DNA of 64,000 nt from Flavobacteriaceae bacterium (lineage in GTDB: Bacteria > Bacteroidota > Bacteroidia > Flavobacteriales > Flavobacteriaceae). Made by a program: the position numbers and the translations under genes. Positions 42,363 to 52,788 of the stretch are shown here, one piece after another; the stretch's first letter is position 1; every line of letters starts with the position of its first letter. Location of the stretch: positions 62,001 through 126,000 of the forward strand of contig SIHP01000005.1 in NCBI GenBank assembly GCA_004762155.1, written 5' to 3'. The notes under the pieces were generated by a model. The model was not told the DNA's origin and did not search any database. It was given only the letters and a program-made list of their open reading frames with translations.

Positions 42363-43481
42363 TTAAATTCCTTTAATTCTTTCAATAAACTGGCTAAACG
42401 TTTCTGAAAACGAGGTTTTTTTAAATGATTCATCCACATATCTATGATTTTCCCAACGTGATCCATTTTTTTCTAACTCAAAACTAAAAACCGATGAGTT
42501 TTTATTTTTCGCATCAAGTAATGGATATCTTAAATCGTTATATCTAATATTTTTAGAAGAATCTATAACGGATAAATTATAATACCCGTTACTAAACCAA
42601 TCTAACGTTTTTAAATCAGGCTCTGTCATATCTAATAAATGATGATTCTTAGGTAAACTTATAATAGAATCGGCATAGGAACTTTTATCTAACAACGAGT
42701 AAAAAGCAACTTTATAATCGTCTTTTGTTTCTGCAATTCCGTACCACAAAATATTATTTAAAATAGTAGGTTGTGTAGAGAATCGTTGAAATACAACTTC
42801 TGATTCTTCAAAAGATTTTTTAAAAATAGCATCCATATAAAACTTATTCCCAATAGTAAACAGCATATAGGCAGAACTAATATAAAGTCCTAACCTATTC
42901 CATTTTGTTCTTTTATTTGAATTTCTCTTATAAAAGAATACGATAAAAACACAAACTAAAAATGGAAGTGTATAAAATGGATCTGCAACAGAAATATTAT
43001 TAAAAGCGACTCTATAATCAGAAAAAGGTAAGAATAATTGTGTTCCGTAAGGTGTAAAACTATCTAAAATTGGATGTGTAAGAATTGCTAAAAAATACAA
43101 CCAAACCCAATCTTTTATTGTTGTTGTTCCAAATCTTTTTCCTGTATTATTAAACTTATTTATCAACCATCCTATTATGGGAACATCAATAACGACTGAT
43201 AAAATAGGTTTTATAAAATTTCTTTTTGAATTGTATAATTTATATGTAATCCAACCAAACATAAACGGACTCAGAAATGCAAACAAAAGAGAATGCATAA
43301 ATCCTCTGTGGAACGCAAGTTGATCTATAGAGTTAGAAAAGAAAACATGTCCAAGAATAACATCTAAATCAGGTATTGTACCTCCAATAGCTCCAAACAA
43401 CAATGCTCTATTTCCTATTTTTTTTCCTAAAGCTATCTCACCACAAGCAGCTCCTAAAATAATTTGTGTTAATGAATCCAT
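42363..43481 (-). CDS. YdjM/DUF457-like membrane metal-dependent hydrolase
   Basis: Using the ATG at 43481 (MDSLTQIILGAACGEIALG), the protein has 372 residues; the alternative start at 43505 precedes an exact TACATTTG element (43487-43494), making it unlikely. Conserved acid/histidine motifs are GTIPDLDVILGH, HRGFMHSLLF and LTHPILDSFTPYGTQLFLPFSDYR, typical of the YdjM/DUF457 family. Multiple membrane helices span the N-terminal two thirds. Proposed activity is phospholipase-like or other phosphoester hydrolysis; this is not established. Confidence 0.85.
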   Translation of the reverse strand: MDSLTQIILGAACGEIALGKKIGNRALLFGAIGGTIPDLDVILGHVFFSNSIDQLAFHRGFMHSLLFAFLSPFMFGWITYKLYNSKRNFIKPILSVVIDVPIIGWLINKFNNTGKRFGTTTIKDWVWLYFLAILTHPILDSFTPYGTQLFLPFSDYRVAFNNISVADPFYTLPFLVCVFIVFFYKRNSNKRTKWNRLGLYISSAYMLFTIGNKFYMDAIFKKSFEESEVVFQRFSTQPTILNNILWYGIAETKDDYKVAFYSLLDKSSYADSIISLPKNHHLLDMTEPDLKTLDWFSNGYYNLSVIDSSKNIRYNDLRYPLLDAKNKNSSVFSFELEKNGSRWENHRYVDESFKKTSFSETFSQFIERIKGI

Positions 43482-43556
43482 ACCTACAAATGTACTACTT
43501 TTCATTTGTGTAATACGCTACAAAATCGTAACATTACAGTTCAAAAAACTAACTAA

Positions 43557-45023
43557 ATGCAAGAAAAGAATAACATTTCTGAAATAAAAGTTGACAATCA
43601 AAACATCATAGAAAATAAAGAATTAAACATTTGGGAAGCTTTAATTCCTGTATTTATTTTAATGGCATTATTAGCATATAATATTTTTTATGCTGATGGG
43701 GCTTGGTTGGGAGATTACTCTAATCAGTATATATTGTTATTAGGTGGTTTGGTTGCTGCAGCTGTTGGTTTTTTAAACAAAGTTTCCATTAATAGAATGG
43801 TTTCTGAAGTTATAGAGAACTGGAAAAGTGTTTTTGTTCCGATTTTAATACTATTTTTAGTTGGCGCATTAGCAGGAACTTGGTTAGTAAGCGGAATTAT
43901 ACCAGCAATGGTTTATTATGGATTACAAGTATTAAGTCCTGAAATATTCTTACCAGCATCTGTAATTATTGCAGCAATTATATCTTTGGCAACTGGAAGT
44001 TCTTGGACAACTTCTGCAACCGTTGGTATTGCATTAGTTGGTATTGGTAGTGCCTTAGGAATTCCTACAGGAATGATTGCTGGAGCAGTTATTTCTGGAG
44101 CTTATTTTGGCGATAAAATGTCTCCTCTTTCAGACACTACAAACTTAGCTCCTGCAATGGCTGGAACTGATTTATTTACTCATATTAAATATATGATGTA
44201 TACTACAGTTCCTACAATTATAATTACCTTAATTGTATTTGCTATCTTAAGCACAACAATTGACACTACTGGAACTGCAGATATTAGTGATTTGTTGGCA
44301 TCTATAAATAACACTTTTAATATTACTCCTTTATTATTTATAGTACCAGTTGTTGTTATCGCTATGATTTTATTAAAAACAAAACCATTAATAGCTTTAG
44401 TTGTTGGTGTAGTATTGGCTGCAATTTTTGCTTTTATTTTTCAAGCGGATGTTTTACACACTTTAGCTGACTCAAATTTTAAAGCAATAACAAATGCAAT
44501 TTTAACAGATACTCAAGTAACTACAGATAATGAAAAGTTAACTGAATTATTTAGCGCAGGCGGAATGAATGGAATGATTTGGACTATTTTATTAATTGTT
44601 TGTGCTATGGTTTTTGGAGGAATAATGGATGCCATTGGTGCTTTAGCTAAAATTACAAAAGCATTATTATCTATAGCAACTTCTGTCTTTGGATTATTTA
44701 CAAGTACAGTGTTAAGTTGTTTAGGTTTAAATGTTATTGCTTCTGATCAATATTTAGCTTTAGTAATTCCAGGAAAAATGTTTAAAAAGGCTTTTGAAGA
44801 TAAAGGTTTAGCTCCTGAAAACTTAAGTAGAACATTAGAAGATTCTGGTACAGTAACATCTGTTTTAATACCTTGGAACACTTGTGGTGCTTATCAAGCT
44901 AGTGTTTTAGGTGTTGGAGTTGGTGAATATGCTATTTATGCAGTGTTTAATTATTTAAGTCCATTTATGACTTTATTATTCGCAGCTTTTAGAATTAAAA
45001 TTAGAGAAGTTGTTAAAAAGTAA
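43557..45023 (+). CDS. nhaC: NhaC-family Na+/H+ antiporter
   Basis: A 488-residue protein with about 11-12 membrane helices. The family-diagnostic segment MSPLSDTTNLAPAMAGTDLFTHIKYM is present, along with GSSWTTSATVGIALVGIG and a C-terminal VLIPWNTCGAYQASVLGV. NhaC proteins exchange Na+ (or malate/lactate in MleN-like members) for H+; sodium homeostasis suits a marine habitat. The gene stands alone and ends at a 27-bp stem terminator. Confidence 0.92.
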   Translation: MQEKNNISEIKVDNQNIIENKELNIWEALIPVFILMALLAYNIFYADGAWLGDYSNQYILLLGGLVAAAVGFLNKVSINRMVSEVIENWKSVFVPILILFLVGALAGTWLVSGIIPAMVYYGLQVLSPEIFLPASVIIAAIISLATGSSWTTSATVGIALVGIGSALGIPTGMIAGAVISGAYFGDKMSPLSDTTNLAPAMAGTDLFTHIKYMMYTTVPTIIITLIVFAILSTTIDTTGTADISDLLASINNTFNITPLLFIVPVVVIAMILLKTKPLIALVVGVVLAAIFAFIFQADVLHTLADSNFKAITNAILTDTQVTTDNEKLTELFSAGGMNGMIWTILLIVCAMVFGGIMDAIGALAKITKALLSIATSVFGLFTSTVLSCLGLNVIASDQYLALVIPGKMFKKAFEDKGLAPENLSRTLEDSGTVTSVLIPWNTCGAYQASVLGVGVGEYAIYAVFNYLSPFMTLLFAAFRIKIREVVKK

Positions 45024-45030
45024 ATGAACA

Positions 45031-45089
45031 AAATCATATAAAAACAAAAAACCTCGCTATTTGCGAGGTTTTTTGTTTTTATATGATTT
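45031..45089. terminator. 27-bp perfect-stem bidirectional terminator
   Basis: The left arm (45031-45057, ending ACCTCGC) and right arm (45063-45089, starting GCGAGGT) are perfectly complementary over 27 bp with a 5-nt loop. It lies between convergent nhaC and metK and has A and T tracts on each side, so it can stop both. Confidence 0.9.
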
Positions 45090-45098
45090 CTATAGTTT

Positions 45099-46352
45099 TT
45101 ACAAACCAAAAGCCGTTTTTACTTTAGTTACATAATCTAACTTTTCCCAAGTAAACAACTCAACATCTAATGTTTTTGATTCTCCATTTGGTTGTACAAA
45201 AGTTTTTGTAACTGTTTTATTTTCACGTCCCATATGTCCGTAAGCAGCAGTTTCGCTATACATTGGTGTACGTAATTTCAAACGAGATTCAATAGCAGAA
45301 GGTCTCATATCAAAAATCTCTGATACCTTTTTAGCAATTTCACCATCAGTTAAACCTAATTTTGAAGTTCCGTAAGTATCTACAAAAAGTCCCATTGGTT
45401 CTACAACTCCAATTGCGTAAGAAACTTGTACTAAAATTTCGCTAGCAACACCAGCTGCTGCTAAATTTTTAGCGATATGACGTGTTGCATATGCAGCACT
45501 TCTATCTACCTTACTTGGATCTTTTCCTGAAAAAGCCCCACCACCGTGTGCTCCTTTTCCTCCATAAGTATCAACAATAATTTTTCTTCCTGTTAAACCA
45601 GTATCTCCATGAGGTCCACCAATTACAAACTTCCCTGTTGGATTAATGTGATATTTAATAGCATCATTAAACAACGCTTGAATTGCTACTGGTAATTTTG
45701 CTTTTACTCTTGGTATTAAAATCTCAACAATATCTTTTCTAATTTTAGCTAACATTGCTTCATCAGCTCCAAAATCATCATGTTGTGTAGAAACTACAAT
45801 AGCTTCTATACGTTGTGGTACATTATCATCAGAATATTCAATAGTAACCTGACTTTTAGCATCTGGACGTAAATAAGGAATATCTTTTCCTTCTCTACGT
45901 AAAGCTGCTAATTCAATTAAAATTAAGTGTGATAAATCCAAAGCTAAAGGCATATAGTTTTCTGTTTCAGTAGTTGCGTACCCAAACATCATTCCTTGAT
46001 CTCCTGCTCCTTGCTCCTCTTTAGTTTCTCTATCTACTCCTCTATTAATATCATCTGACTGTTCATGAATTGCAGAAAAAACACCACATGAATTACCATC
46101 AAACATATATTCACTTTTTGTGTAACCAATCTTATTAATTACATCTCTAGTAATTTTTTGTACGTCTAAATACGTTTTAGATTTTACTTCACCTGCTAAA
46201 ACCACTTGTCCAGTAGTAACTAATGTTTCACAAGCCACTTTAGAACTGGCATCAAAAGCTAAAAAATTGTCAATTAATGCATCACTAATTTGATCTGCTA
46301 CTTTATCTGGGTGTCCTTCAGAAACACTTTCTGAAGTAAAAAAATATGACAT
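45099..46352 (-). CDS. metK: S-adenosylmethionine synthetase
   Basis: A 417-residue enzyme with the MetK signatures [20 protein letters not shown] at the N-terminus, [12 protein letters not shown] (the glycine-rich loop), and [20 protein letters not shown]. It makes S-adenosylmethionine from ATP and methionine. The 5' leader of about 125 nt contains a compact structure that matches the SAM-II riboswitch layout, so expression is expected to fall when SAM is plentiful. Confidence 0.96.
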   Translation of the reverse strand: MSYFFTSESVSEGHPDKVADQISDALIDNFLAFDASSKVACETLVTTGQVVLAGEVKSKTYLDVQKITRDVINKIGYTKSEYMFDGNSCGVFSAIHEQSDDINRGVDRETKEEQGAGDQGMMFGYATTETENYMPLALDLSHLILIELAALRREGKDIPYLRPDAKSQVTIEYSDDNVPQRIEAIVVSTQHDDFGADEAMLAKIRKDIVEILIPRVKAKLPVAIQALFNDAIKYHINPTGKFVIGGPHGDTGLTGRKIIVDTYGGKGAHGGGAFSGKDPSKVDRSAAYATRHIAKNLAAAGVASEILVQVSYAIGVVEPMGLFVDTYGTSKLGLTDGEIAKKVSEIFDMRPSAIESRLKLRTPMYSETAAYGHMGRENKTVTKTFVQPNGESKTLDVELFTWEKLDYVTKVKTAFGL

Positions 46353-46420
46353 AAATCTTCTTTTTATATTATTAGTTAATAAGATAATTTGATTTGATTG
46401 GACGCAAAAGAAGTAAAATA

Positions 46421-46475
46421 ATTACTGCTTTAGCATTTTTTATTGAGGTCGCAATCAGGTCAAATCTATCCTCTT
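46421..46475 (-). promoter_or_regulatory. SAM-II riboswitch candidate in the metK leader
   Basis: On the minus strand a P1 stem GAGG (46470-46473) / CCTC (46445-46448) encloses GATTTGACCTGATTGCGA, which closely follows the conserved SAM-II loop GATTTAACCGTATTGCAA. Then AATAAAAAATGCTAAAGCAG follows, similar to the conserved GATAAATGTAGCTAAA segment. ATTGC of the loop can pair with the downstream GCAGT, giving the required pseudoknot. SAM-II is known from Alphaproteobacteria and Bacteroidota in front of met genes. The stem is short, and no covariance test was done. Confidence 0.65.
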
Positions 46476-46482
46476 AGAAGTG

Positions 46483-46490
46483 CAAAGGTA
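46483..46490 (-). promoter_or_regulatory. -7 element of metK
   Basis: The minus strand reads TACCTTTG, exact TAnnTTTG. The start would fall near 46477, just before the riboswitch P1 stem. Confidence 0.65.
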
Positions 46491-46513
46491 AAAAGTTAAT
46501 ATTAATTTAGAAA

Positions 46514-48073
46514 CTATCTTAATAGGTTTTTATTTTTCTGTTTTATTATTTCAGAAACTGGCTTATTTTCGATTTTACTTTCTAACCAAGAAAGGATATC
46601 TAAGTACAAAAATGCTCGTTTTTCATAAGGATGATCTTCATAAACTTTTAAACGATCATATATCTTTTTAAACTCATTTTTAATTTGATAAGGAAAAACG
46701 TCTTGTATGTCTTTAATTGATGTTATAAAAACCTTTTGTACCTCTTGTAAATTCTCCATTTTTAATAAAAAACGATAGGTATCTTTAAACTGCCTTTCTA
46801 AATCATAATCTAAACCACACTCATAGTGTGCTATTAAACTTAATACTCTAGCAAAACACTGTAAATCTTCTGCTACACTTAGCTTTTTAGACTTTATAAT
46901 CTTATCTAAATAAACAATACACTCTTTGTTTTTTCCCATTCCAAAGTACAAGCAAGCTATTTTGTAATACATAATAACGATATGATGATTATCTAATCGA
47001 TTTCTGTATAAACTTATTTTTTCTTCTATAATAGCTACTAAATATTCTCCTTCATTAAAATCACCTTCTAAAAAATGAAGGTGTAATTTGTTTTTATACA
47101 AATATAAAAATATCAGTATTTCTGTATTACTATCTTGAGGAATTATACCATTTTCTACTTCTTCTTCAAATAGTTCTAATTCTTTTTTTAATTTTGAAAG
47201 ATGTTTTACAAAAAAACAACTCTCTAACAAATAGTTTTTTCCTTTTAAATAAAAAACAGGATGAATTGTTATGTACTTGGGTTCTTTTTTAAATAAACTA
47301 ACTAAATTATTTGAGTATTTGTAACTTTTTAAAAAATCTTGGGTTAAAAAACTATGCCACAAATTGGCCTTATACAACCAAAGTTTTTCTCTAAAATCTA
47401 AGGTAGAGAAATCAAATTGCGGTAGTTTTTCTTCAAAATAACCATTAATTGTTGTTAACTCTTTATCGTTTCTAGCATACCCCGTTTCTAAAAGCATGCT
47501 GTATAATTGTAATGATAAATTGGACAATTTACTGGTCAGTACATTTTTCATACTTAATTCTTTAGCTTGAACCACTAATTCGTCTGCTCTAGAATTTATA
47601 CTTCTTGTTATATATTGTGTTTCAATTACTTTTTCGAGTTCAACTATTTCGTAAGCAATATTTTTCTCTTCGTTTTCAATAGCCATATTTTTGGCTTTTT
47701 CTAACAGCTTCAAACTTTGTTTATATAGCCCTTTTTGATATAAAACAGTTGCAAAATCTAATTGTTCTCTAATTTGAATACGAATATTTTTATGCGCTGG
47801 ATTTAATCGCAAACTAATTAAAATTTGTTTGTATAAATGTGCTTTTAAATTTGATAATTGTTGTTTACTTACAATTTTACTTGCTAAAATTATTTTTTCA
47901 TCATACTTCTTCTGTTTCTCCAAAAACTTAAACAATGCAAAAAACTTAGCATCAACATTTCCTCCTAAACGACCAATATAAAGATTGAATTGTCGCTTTT
48001 CAGATTTGGATAATGACTTTATTAAAATAAATAAACTATCACTTTGTTGATTAAGACCTGTAAAATTACTCAT
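46514..48073 (-). CDS. conserved hypothetical helical-repeat protein
   Basis: A 519-residue cytosolic protein without signal peptide or membrane helices. It starts with LFILIKSLSKSEKRQFNLYIGRLGGN, a block I associate with a Bacteroidota-restricted family, and is otherwise built of helical pairs with TPR-like spacing (VLYQKGLYKQSLKLLEKAKNMAIENEE; MYYKIACLYFGMGKNKECIVYLDKII). TPR-like repeats suggest a scaffold. It lies upstream of metK on the same strand, but the metK promoter lies between them, so no operon is implied. Confidence 0.75.
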   Translation of the reverse strand: MSNFTGLNQQSDSLFILIKSLSKSEKRQFNLYIGRLGGNVDAKFFALFKFLEKQKKYDEKIILASKIVSKQQLSNLKAHLYKQILISLRLNPAHKNIRIQIREQLDFATVLYQKGLYKQSLKLLEKAKNMAIENEEKNIAYEIVELEKVIETQYITRSINSRADELVVQAKELSMKNVLTSKLSNLSLQLYSMLLETGYARNDKELTTINGYFEEKLPQFDFSTLDFREKLWLYKANLWHSFLTQDFLKSYKYSNNLVSLFKKEPKYITIHPVFYLKGKNYLLESCFFVKHLSKLKKELELFEEEVENGIIPQDSNTEILIFLYLYKNKLHLHFLEGDFNEGEYLVAIIEEKISLYRNRLDNHHIVIMYYKIACLYFGMGKNKECIVYLDKIIKSKKLSVAEDLQCFARVLSLIAHYECGLDYDLERQFKDTYRFLLKMENLQEVQKVFITSIKDIQDVFPYQIKNEFKKIYDRLKVYEDHPYEKRAFLYLDILSWLESKIENKPVSEIIKQKNKNLLR

Positions 48074-48170
48074 TGTAAAATATTGACTTTCAGTTATTTA
48101 AACCTTTTTGATTCTTTTTAAACATCGTAGAACCTGGTTAATTATACTACTCTTACTAAAATCTAAGATA

Positions 48171-48178
48171 TAAATTTG
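48171..48178 (+). promoter_or_regulatory. -7 element of the leu operon
   Basis: TAAATTTG matches TAnnTTTG and lies 31 nt before leuA. The leader of about 25 nt is too short for a leucine leader peptide attenuator. Confidence 0.5.
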
Positions 48179-48209
48179 ATTTATAATAAGACACAAAAGA
48201 TTTTATAAT

Positions 48210-49379
48210 ATGGAGAATAATAAAGTCCAAATTTTCGACACAACTTTAAGAGATGGAGAACAAGTTCCAGGATGTAAGTTAGATACAAATCAAAAGTTAA
48301 TTATAGCTGAAAGGTTAGATTTGTTGGGTGTTGATGTAATTGAAGCTGGTTTTCCTATTTCTAGTCCTGGTGATTTTACTTCTGTAAATGAAATTGCTAA
48401 GATTGTAAAAAACGCAACAGTTTGTGGCTTAACAAGAGCTGTAAAAAAAGATATTGAAGTTGCTGCTGAAGCATTAAAACATGCAGTAAAACCAAGAATA
48501 CATACTGGTATTGGTACTAGTGAGTCTCATATTAAATATAAATTTAAATCAACTCAAGAAGAAGTCGTCCGCAGAGCTAAAGAAGCTGTTTCTTACGCCA
48601 AAAACTTTGTTGATGATGTTGAATTTTATGCAGAGGATGCTGGTAGAACAGACAATGCTTTTTTAGCTAAAATTTGTGAAGAAGCCATAAAATCTGGAGC
48701 TACAGTTTTAAATATACCAGATACTACGGGTTATTGTTTACCAGAAGAGTATGGAGCAAAAATCAAGTACTTAAAAGAAAATGTTAAAGACATAGAAAAA
48801 GCTATAATTTCTTGTCACTGTCATAACGATTTAGGTTTAGCAACAGCAAACTCAATAGCTGGTGCAATAAACGGAGCACGACAAATAGAATGTACCATAA
48901 ATGGTATTGGAGAACGTGCAGGAAACACTGCTTTGGAAGAAGTTGTTATGATTTTAAAACAACATCCACATTTAAATTTACATACAGATATAAATAGCAA
49001 ATTGTTATACGATACAAGTATAATGGTTCGTGAAAAAATGGGAATGTTTGTACAACCAAACAAAGCTATTGTTGGTGCCAATGCATTTGCGCATAGTTCT
49101 GGTATACACCAAGATGGTGTTATTAAAAATCGTGAAACATACGAAATTATAGATCCAGAAGAAGTTGGTGTTACAGAAAGTGCTATTGTGTTAACTGCAC
49201 GAAGTGGTAGAGCTGCATTAGCATATAGAGCTAAAAATGTAGGATATGAGTTAACTAAAGTTCAATTAGACTTGGCATATGATATATTTTTACAATATGC
49301 TGATAGACAAAAAGAAGTTGTCAATGAAGATATTCATACAATTATGAAAGAAGTAAATAAAACATCTAAAATAGCATAA
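48210..49379 (+). CDS. leuA: 2-isopropylmalate synthase, short form
   Basis: A 389-residue enzyme of the DRE-TIM family, with [16 protein letters not shown] at the start, the [13 protein letters not shown] metal-binding motif, and [17 protein letters not shown]. It condenses acetyl-CoA and 2-ketoisovalerate, the first step of leucine synthesis. The protein ends soon after the catalytic and linker domains, so the roughly 120-residue C-terminal allosteric domain of longer LeuA enzymes is absent. Leucine feedback through that domain should not apply. It is first in leuACDB, 5 nt before leuC. Confidence 0.93.
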   Translation: MENNKVQIFDTTLRDGEQVPGCKLDTNQKLIIAERLDLLGVDVIEAGFPISSPGDFTSVNEIAKIVKNATVCGLTRAVKKDIEVAAEALKHAVKPRIHTGIGTSESHIKYKFKSTQEEVVRRAKEAVSYAKNFVDDVEFYAEDAGRTDNAFLAKICEEAIKSGATVLNIPDTTGYCLPEEYGAKIKYLKENVKDIEKAIISCHCHNDLGLATANSIAGAINGARQIECTINGIGERAGNTALEEVVMILKQHPHLNLHTDINSKLLYDTSIMVREKMGMFVQPNKAIVGANAFAHSSGIHQDGVIKNRETYEIIDPEEVGVTESAIVLTARSGRAALAYRAKNVGYELTKVQLDLAYDIFLQYADRQKEVVNEDIHTIMKEVNKTSKIA

Positions 49380-49384
49380 GTCTC

Positions 49385-50767
49385 ATGGGAAAAACATTAT
49401 TTGATAAAGTATGGGATGCACATGTAGTTGATACTATTAAAAATGGACCTCAAATATTATATATAGATAAACATTTGATTCATGAAGTAACAAGTCCGCA
49501 AGCATTTAATGAGCTTAAAGAAAGAAATATTCCTTTTGCTCGCCCGGATAAAACTGTTGCTACTGCAGATCATAACACACCAACCGTAGATCAACATTTA
49601 CCTGTTAAAGACGAATTATCTCGTAACCAATTAGCACAATTAACCGCTAATTGTAAAGAAAACAACATCACTTTATATGGTTTAGGACACAAATACAATG
49701 GTATTGTACATGTAATGTCTCCTGAATTAGGAATTACACAACCTGGTATGACAATGGTTTGTGGCGATAGCCACACCTCAACACATGGTGCTTTTGGTAC
49801 AATTGCTTTTGGAATTGGAACAAGTCAAGTTGCACAAGTATTTGCTAGCCAATGTTTATTATTAGAAAAACCAAAAAGTTTACGTGTTAATGTAAACGGA
49901 AAATTAAAAAAAGGCGTTTTACCAAAAGACGTAATTTTATATATTATTGCTAAATTAGGTACGAATTCTGGAACAGGATATTTTTGTGAATATGCTGGTA
50001 ATGTTTTTGAAGAAATGTCTATGGAAGGTCGTATGACCGTTTGTAATATGAGTATTGAAATGGGAGCTCGTGGTGGAATGGTTGCGCCAGATGAGACTAC
50101 TTTTGAATACGTAAAAGGTAGAGAGTATGCTCCACAAGGAGAAGAATTTGAAAATAAAGTAGCACACTGGAAAACATTACCTTCTGACGTGGATGCTGTT
50201 TTTGATAAAGAATACTCTTTTGATGCAGAAGATATTGAACCAATGCTTACTTATGGAACGAACCCAGGAATGGGGATAAAAATATCAGAAAATGTTCCTT
50301 CTGAAAACAATGCTTCTTTTGAAAAGTCTTTAAACTATATGGCTTTAGAAAAAGGACAAAGCATGATTGGTAAACCTATCAATTATGTCTTTATAGGGAG
50401 CTGTACAAACTCAAGAATTGAAGATTTTAGAGTAGCTGCCGATTATGTAAAGGGAAAACAAAAAGCACAAAATGTTACCGCTTGGCTAGTACCAGGATCG
50501 CAACAAGTAGCTACACAAATTGAAGAAGAAGGTTTAAAAACTATTTTTGAAGAAGCTGGTTTTGAATTACGTCAACCAGGATGTTCTGCTTGTTTAGCAA
50601 TGAACGACGATAAAATTCCAGTAGGAGAATACTGTGTTTCTACATCTAACAGGAATTTTGAAGGTCGTCAAGGACCAGGTTCTAGAACTATTTTAGCTAG
50701 TCCTTTAACAGCTGCAGCTGTTGCTGTAGAAGGTAAGATTATTAACTTTGTAAATCATTTGAATTAA
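49385..50767 (+). CDS. leuC: 3-isopropylmalate dehydratase large subunit
   Basis: A 460-residue aconitase-family subunit. The 4Fe-4S cysteines are visible in [14 protein letters not shown] region, [13 protein letters not shown] and [10 protein letters not shown]. It works with LeuD to isomerise 2-isopropylmalate to 3-isopropylmalate. It is 5 nt downstream of leuA and 1 nt before leuD. Confidence 0.96.
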   Translation: MGKTLFDKVWDAHVVDTIKNGPQILYIDKHLIHEVTSPQAFNELKERNIPFARPDKTVATADHNTPTVDQHLPVKDELSRNQLAQLTANCKENNITLYGLGHKYNGIVHVMSPELGITQPGMTMVCGDSHTSTHGAFGTIAFGIGTSQVAQVFASQCLLLEKPKSLRVNVNGKLKKGVLPKDVILYIIAKLGTNSGTGYFCEYAGNVFEEMSMEGRMTVCNMSIEMGARGGMVAPDETTFEYVKGREYAPQGEEFENKVAHWKTLPSDVDAVFDKEYSFDAEDIEPMLTYGTNPGMGIKISENVPSENNASFEKSLNYMALEKGQSMIGKPINYVFIGSCTNSRIEDFRVAADYVKGKQKAQNVTAWLVPGSQQVATQIEEEGLKTIFEEAGFELRQPGCSACLAMNDDKIPVGEYCVSTSNRNFEGRQGPGSRTILASPLTAAAVAVEGKIINFVNHLN

Positions 50768-50768
50768 G

Positions 50769-51347
50769 ATGGCAGGATTTGTTAAATTAATAGACACCGC
50801 AGTTCCATTACCAACAGAGAACATAGATACAGATCAAATTATTCCTGCTCGTTTTTTAAAAGCGACAGATAAAAAAGGTTTTGGTGATAATGTTTTTAGA
50901 GATTGGAGATACAACAAAGACGGAAGTGTAAATGAAGATTTTGTTTTAAACAACCCAACTTACAAAGGAAGTATTTTAGTTGCTGGAGATAATTTTGGTT
51001 GTGGATCTAGTAGAGAACACGCGGCTTGGGCAATAGATGGCTACGGATTTAAAGTAGTAATTAGTAGTTTTTTTGCTGATATTTTTAAAGGCAATGCTTT
51101 AAATAACGGAATTTTACCTATACAAGTAACTCCAGAGTATTTGTTACCTTTAATTAAATTGATTCAAGAGAATCCAGAAACAAAACTAACAGTTGATTTA
51201 GAAAATCAGTTATTAAGCACACCAATTGGTGATGCTTCTTTTGAAATTAATTCTTACAAGAAAATCTGCTTAACAAACGGGTATGATGATATTGATTTTT
51301 TAATCAGTAAGAAAAAAGAAATAGAACTTTTTGAAATAAATAATTAA
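50769..51347 (+). CDS. leuD: 3-isopropylmalate dehydratase small subunit
   Basis: A 192-residue swivel-domain subunit with [42 protein letters not shown] and NNGILPIQV motifs. It forms the active isomerase with LeuC. The start is 1 nt after the leuC stop, so stoichiometric expression by coupling is likely. Confidence 0.95.
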   Translation: MAGFVKLIDTAVPLPTENIDTDQIIPARFLKATDKKGFGDNVFRDWRYNKDGSVNEDFVLNNPTYKGSILVAGDNFGCGSSREHAAWAIDGYGFKVVISSFFADIFKGNALNNGILPIQVTPEYLLPLIKLIQENPETKLTVDLENQLLSTPIGDASFEINSYKKICLTNGYDDIDFLISKKKEIELFEINN

Positions 51348-51356
51348 AATATTAAT

Positions 51357-51416
51357 TAGACATAAGCCAACTATTTTTCCTCATTTGAAGGGTAGGATAA
51401 AATAGCTTGGTGTCTA
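51357..51416 (+). other. hairpin in the leuD-leuB spacer
   Basis: The 85-nt spacer folds into a long imperfect stem: TAGACA ... AAGC ... TATTTTTCCT on the left against AGGATAAAATAGCTTGGTGTCTA on the right. No T run follows, so it is not a terminator; it may be a processing site or an intra-operon control element. Confidence 0.5.
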
Positions 51417-51432
51417 AGAAAAAACATAAACA

Positions 51433-52545
51433 ATGAAATTCAACATAGCTGTAATCCCAGGAGACGGAATAGGTCCCGAAGTAATAGCTCAAGCAAAAAA
51501 AGCTTTAGATTCGGTAGCTGAAGTATTTAATCATAACTTTAGTTATACAGAAGCTTTAATGGGAGCTTGTGCTATAGACAAAACAGGAAACCCTTTACCT
51601 GATGAAACTGTAAAGGTTTGTGAAAAATCTGATGCTATTTTATTTGGAGCGATTGGAGATCCTAAATACGATAATGATCCTAGTGCAAAAGTTCGCCCAG
51701 AACAGGGTTTATTGCGTTTACGAAAGGATTTAGGTTTATTTTGTAACGTTCGTCCAGTAAAAGCTTATGATAAATTAATCGCTAATTCTCCTCTTAAAAA
51801 GGAAAGAATTGAAGGAACAGATATTTCTATTTATAGAGAATTAACTGGTGGTATTTATTTCGGAACAAAAGAATTAAGTGAAGACGGACAAACAGCTTCA
51901 GACGGATGTAAATATTCTGTTTTTGAAATTGAAAGAATAGCACACTTAGCATTTAAAGCTGCCCAAAACAGGCGTAAACACTTAACCTTAGTAGACAAAG
52001 CAAATGTTTTGGAAACTTCAAGGTTGTGGAGAAAAACAGTTACAGCTATGGCTAGCCAATACCCTGATGTAACATTAGAATTTTTATTTGTTGATAATGC
52101 AGCCATGCAATTAATTTTAAATCCAAAACAATTTGATGTTATTCTAACGGAAAACTTATTTGGAGATATTATTTCTGATGAAGCAAGTGTTATTGGAGGA
52201 TCTATTGGTTTATTAGCTTCTGCTTCTGTTGGAAAAGAGAATGCTTTATTTGAACCTATTCATGGTTCTTTTCCACAAGCAAAAGGTAAAGACATCGCAA
52301 ATCCTTTGGCTTCAATATTATCAGCATCTATGTTATTAGAGCATTTAGGTTTACACAAAGAGGCTACTGCAATTGATAATGCAGTTCAAAAATCTTTAGA
52401 ATTAGGAATTTCTACAGAAGATATTAATTCTGAAAATCCTTTTCCTACAAGTAAAGTTGGAGATTTTATTTCTGACTATATTCAAAATCCAGATGATGAT
52501 ATTAATTTTTCAAATATCCATATGGGTCAAAGCACCATTATTTAA
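51433..52545 (+). CDS. leuB: 3-isopropylmalate dehydrogenase
   Basis: A 370-residue NAD-dependent beta-hydroxyacid oxidative decarboxylase. Motifs are GDGIGPEV, LRKDLGLFCNVRPVKAY (substrate arginines), VDKANVLETSRLWR, and the late ENLFGDIISDEASVIGGSIGLLASAS block, followed by FEPIHGSFP. It catalyses the third committed step to leucine. Unlike the tight leuC-leuD spacing, it follows leuD by 85 nt with a hairpin. Confidence 0.95.
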   Translation: MKFNIAVIPGDGIGPEVIAQAKKALDSVAEVFNHNFSYTEALMGACAIDKTGNPLPDETVKVCEKSDAILFGAIGDPKYDNDPSAKVRPEQGLLRLRKDLGLFCNVRPVKAYDKLIANSPLKKERIEGTDISIYRELTGGIYFGTKELSEDGQTASDGCKYSVFEIERIAHLAFKAAQNRRKHLTLVDKANVLETSRLWRKTVTAMASQYPDVTLEFLFVDNAAMQLILNPKQFDVILTENLFGDIISDEASVIGGSIGLLASASVGKENALFEPIHGSFPQAKGKDIANPLASILSASMLLEHLGLHKEATAIDNAVQKSLELGISTEDINSENPFPTSKVGDFISDYIQNPDDDINFSNIHMGQSTII

Positions 52546-52568
52546 CAACAACCACAACAACACATCTA

Positions 52569-52606
52569 AAAAAGGGTTTCAATTTTAATATTGAAACCCT
52601 TTTTAT
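52569..52606 (+). terminator. terminator of the leu operon
   Basis: AAAAGGGTTTCAAT / ATTGAAACCCTTTTT directly follows leuB. Confidence 0.9.
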
Positions 52607-52788
52607 TGTTATTATCAGCTCCTAATTCTAGCCTAAATCAGCGTCAAATTAAATAGACTCTAATTATCCTCTCTTTTTTGTACCTAAAAAAACAGCACTT
52701 ATACCTGTTATTATAGGCTCTATTCCATTTCTTACAATTAGTATTTCTCTAATTTATAAATTTATGAATAAATTTAAATACCCTACCC

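Noticed and set aside
48074..48209. Leucine leader peptide or T-box before leuA
   Set aside because: The transcript leader predicted from the -7 element is only about 25 nt.
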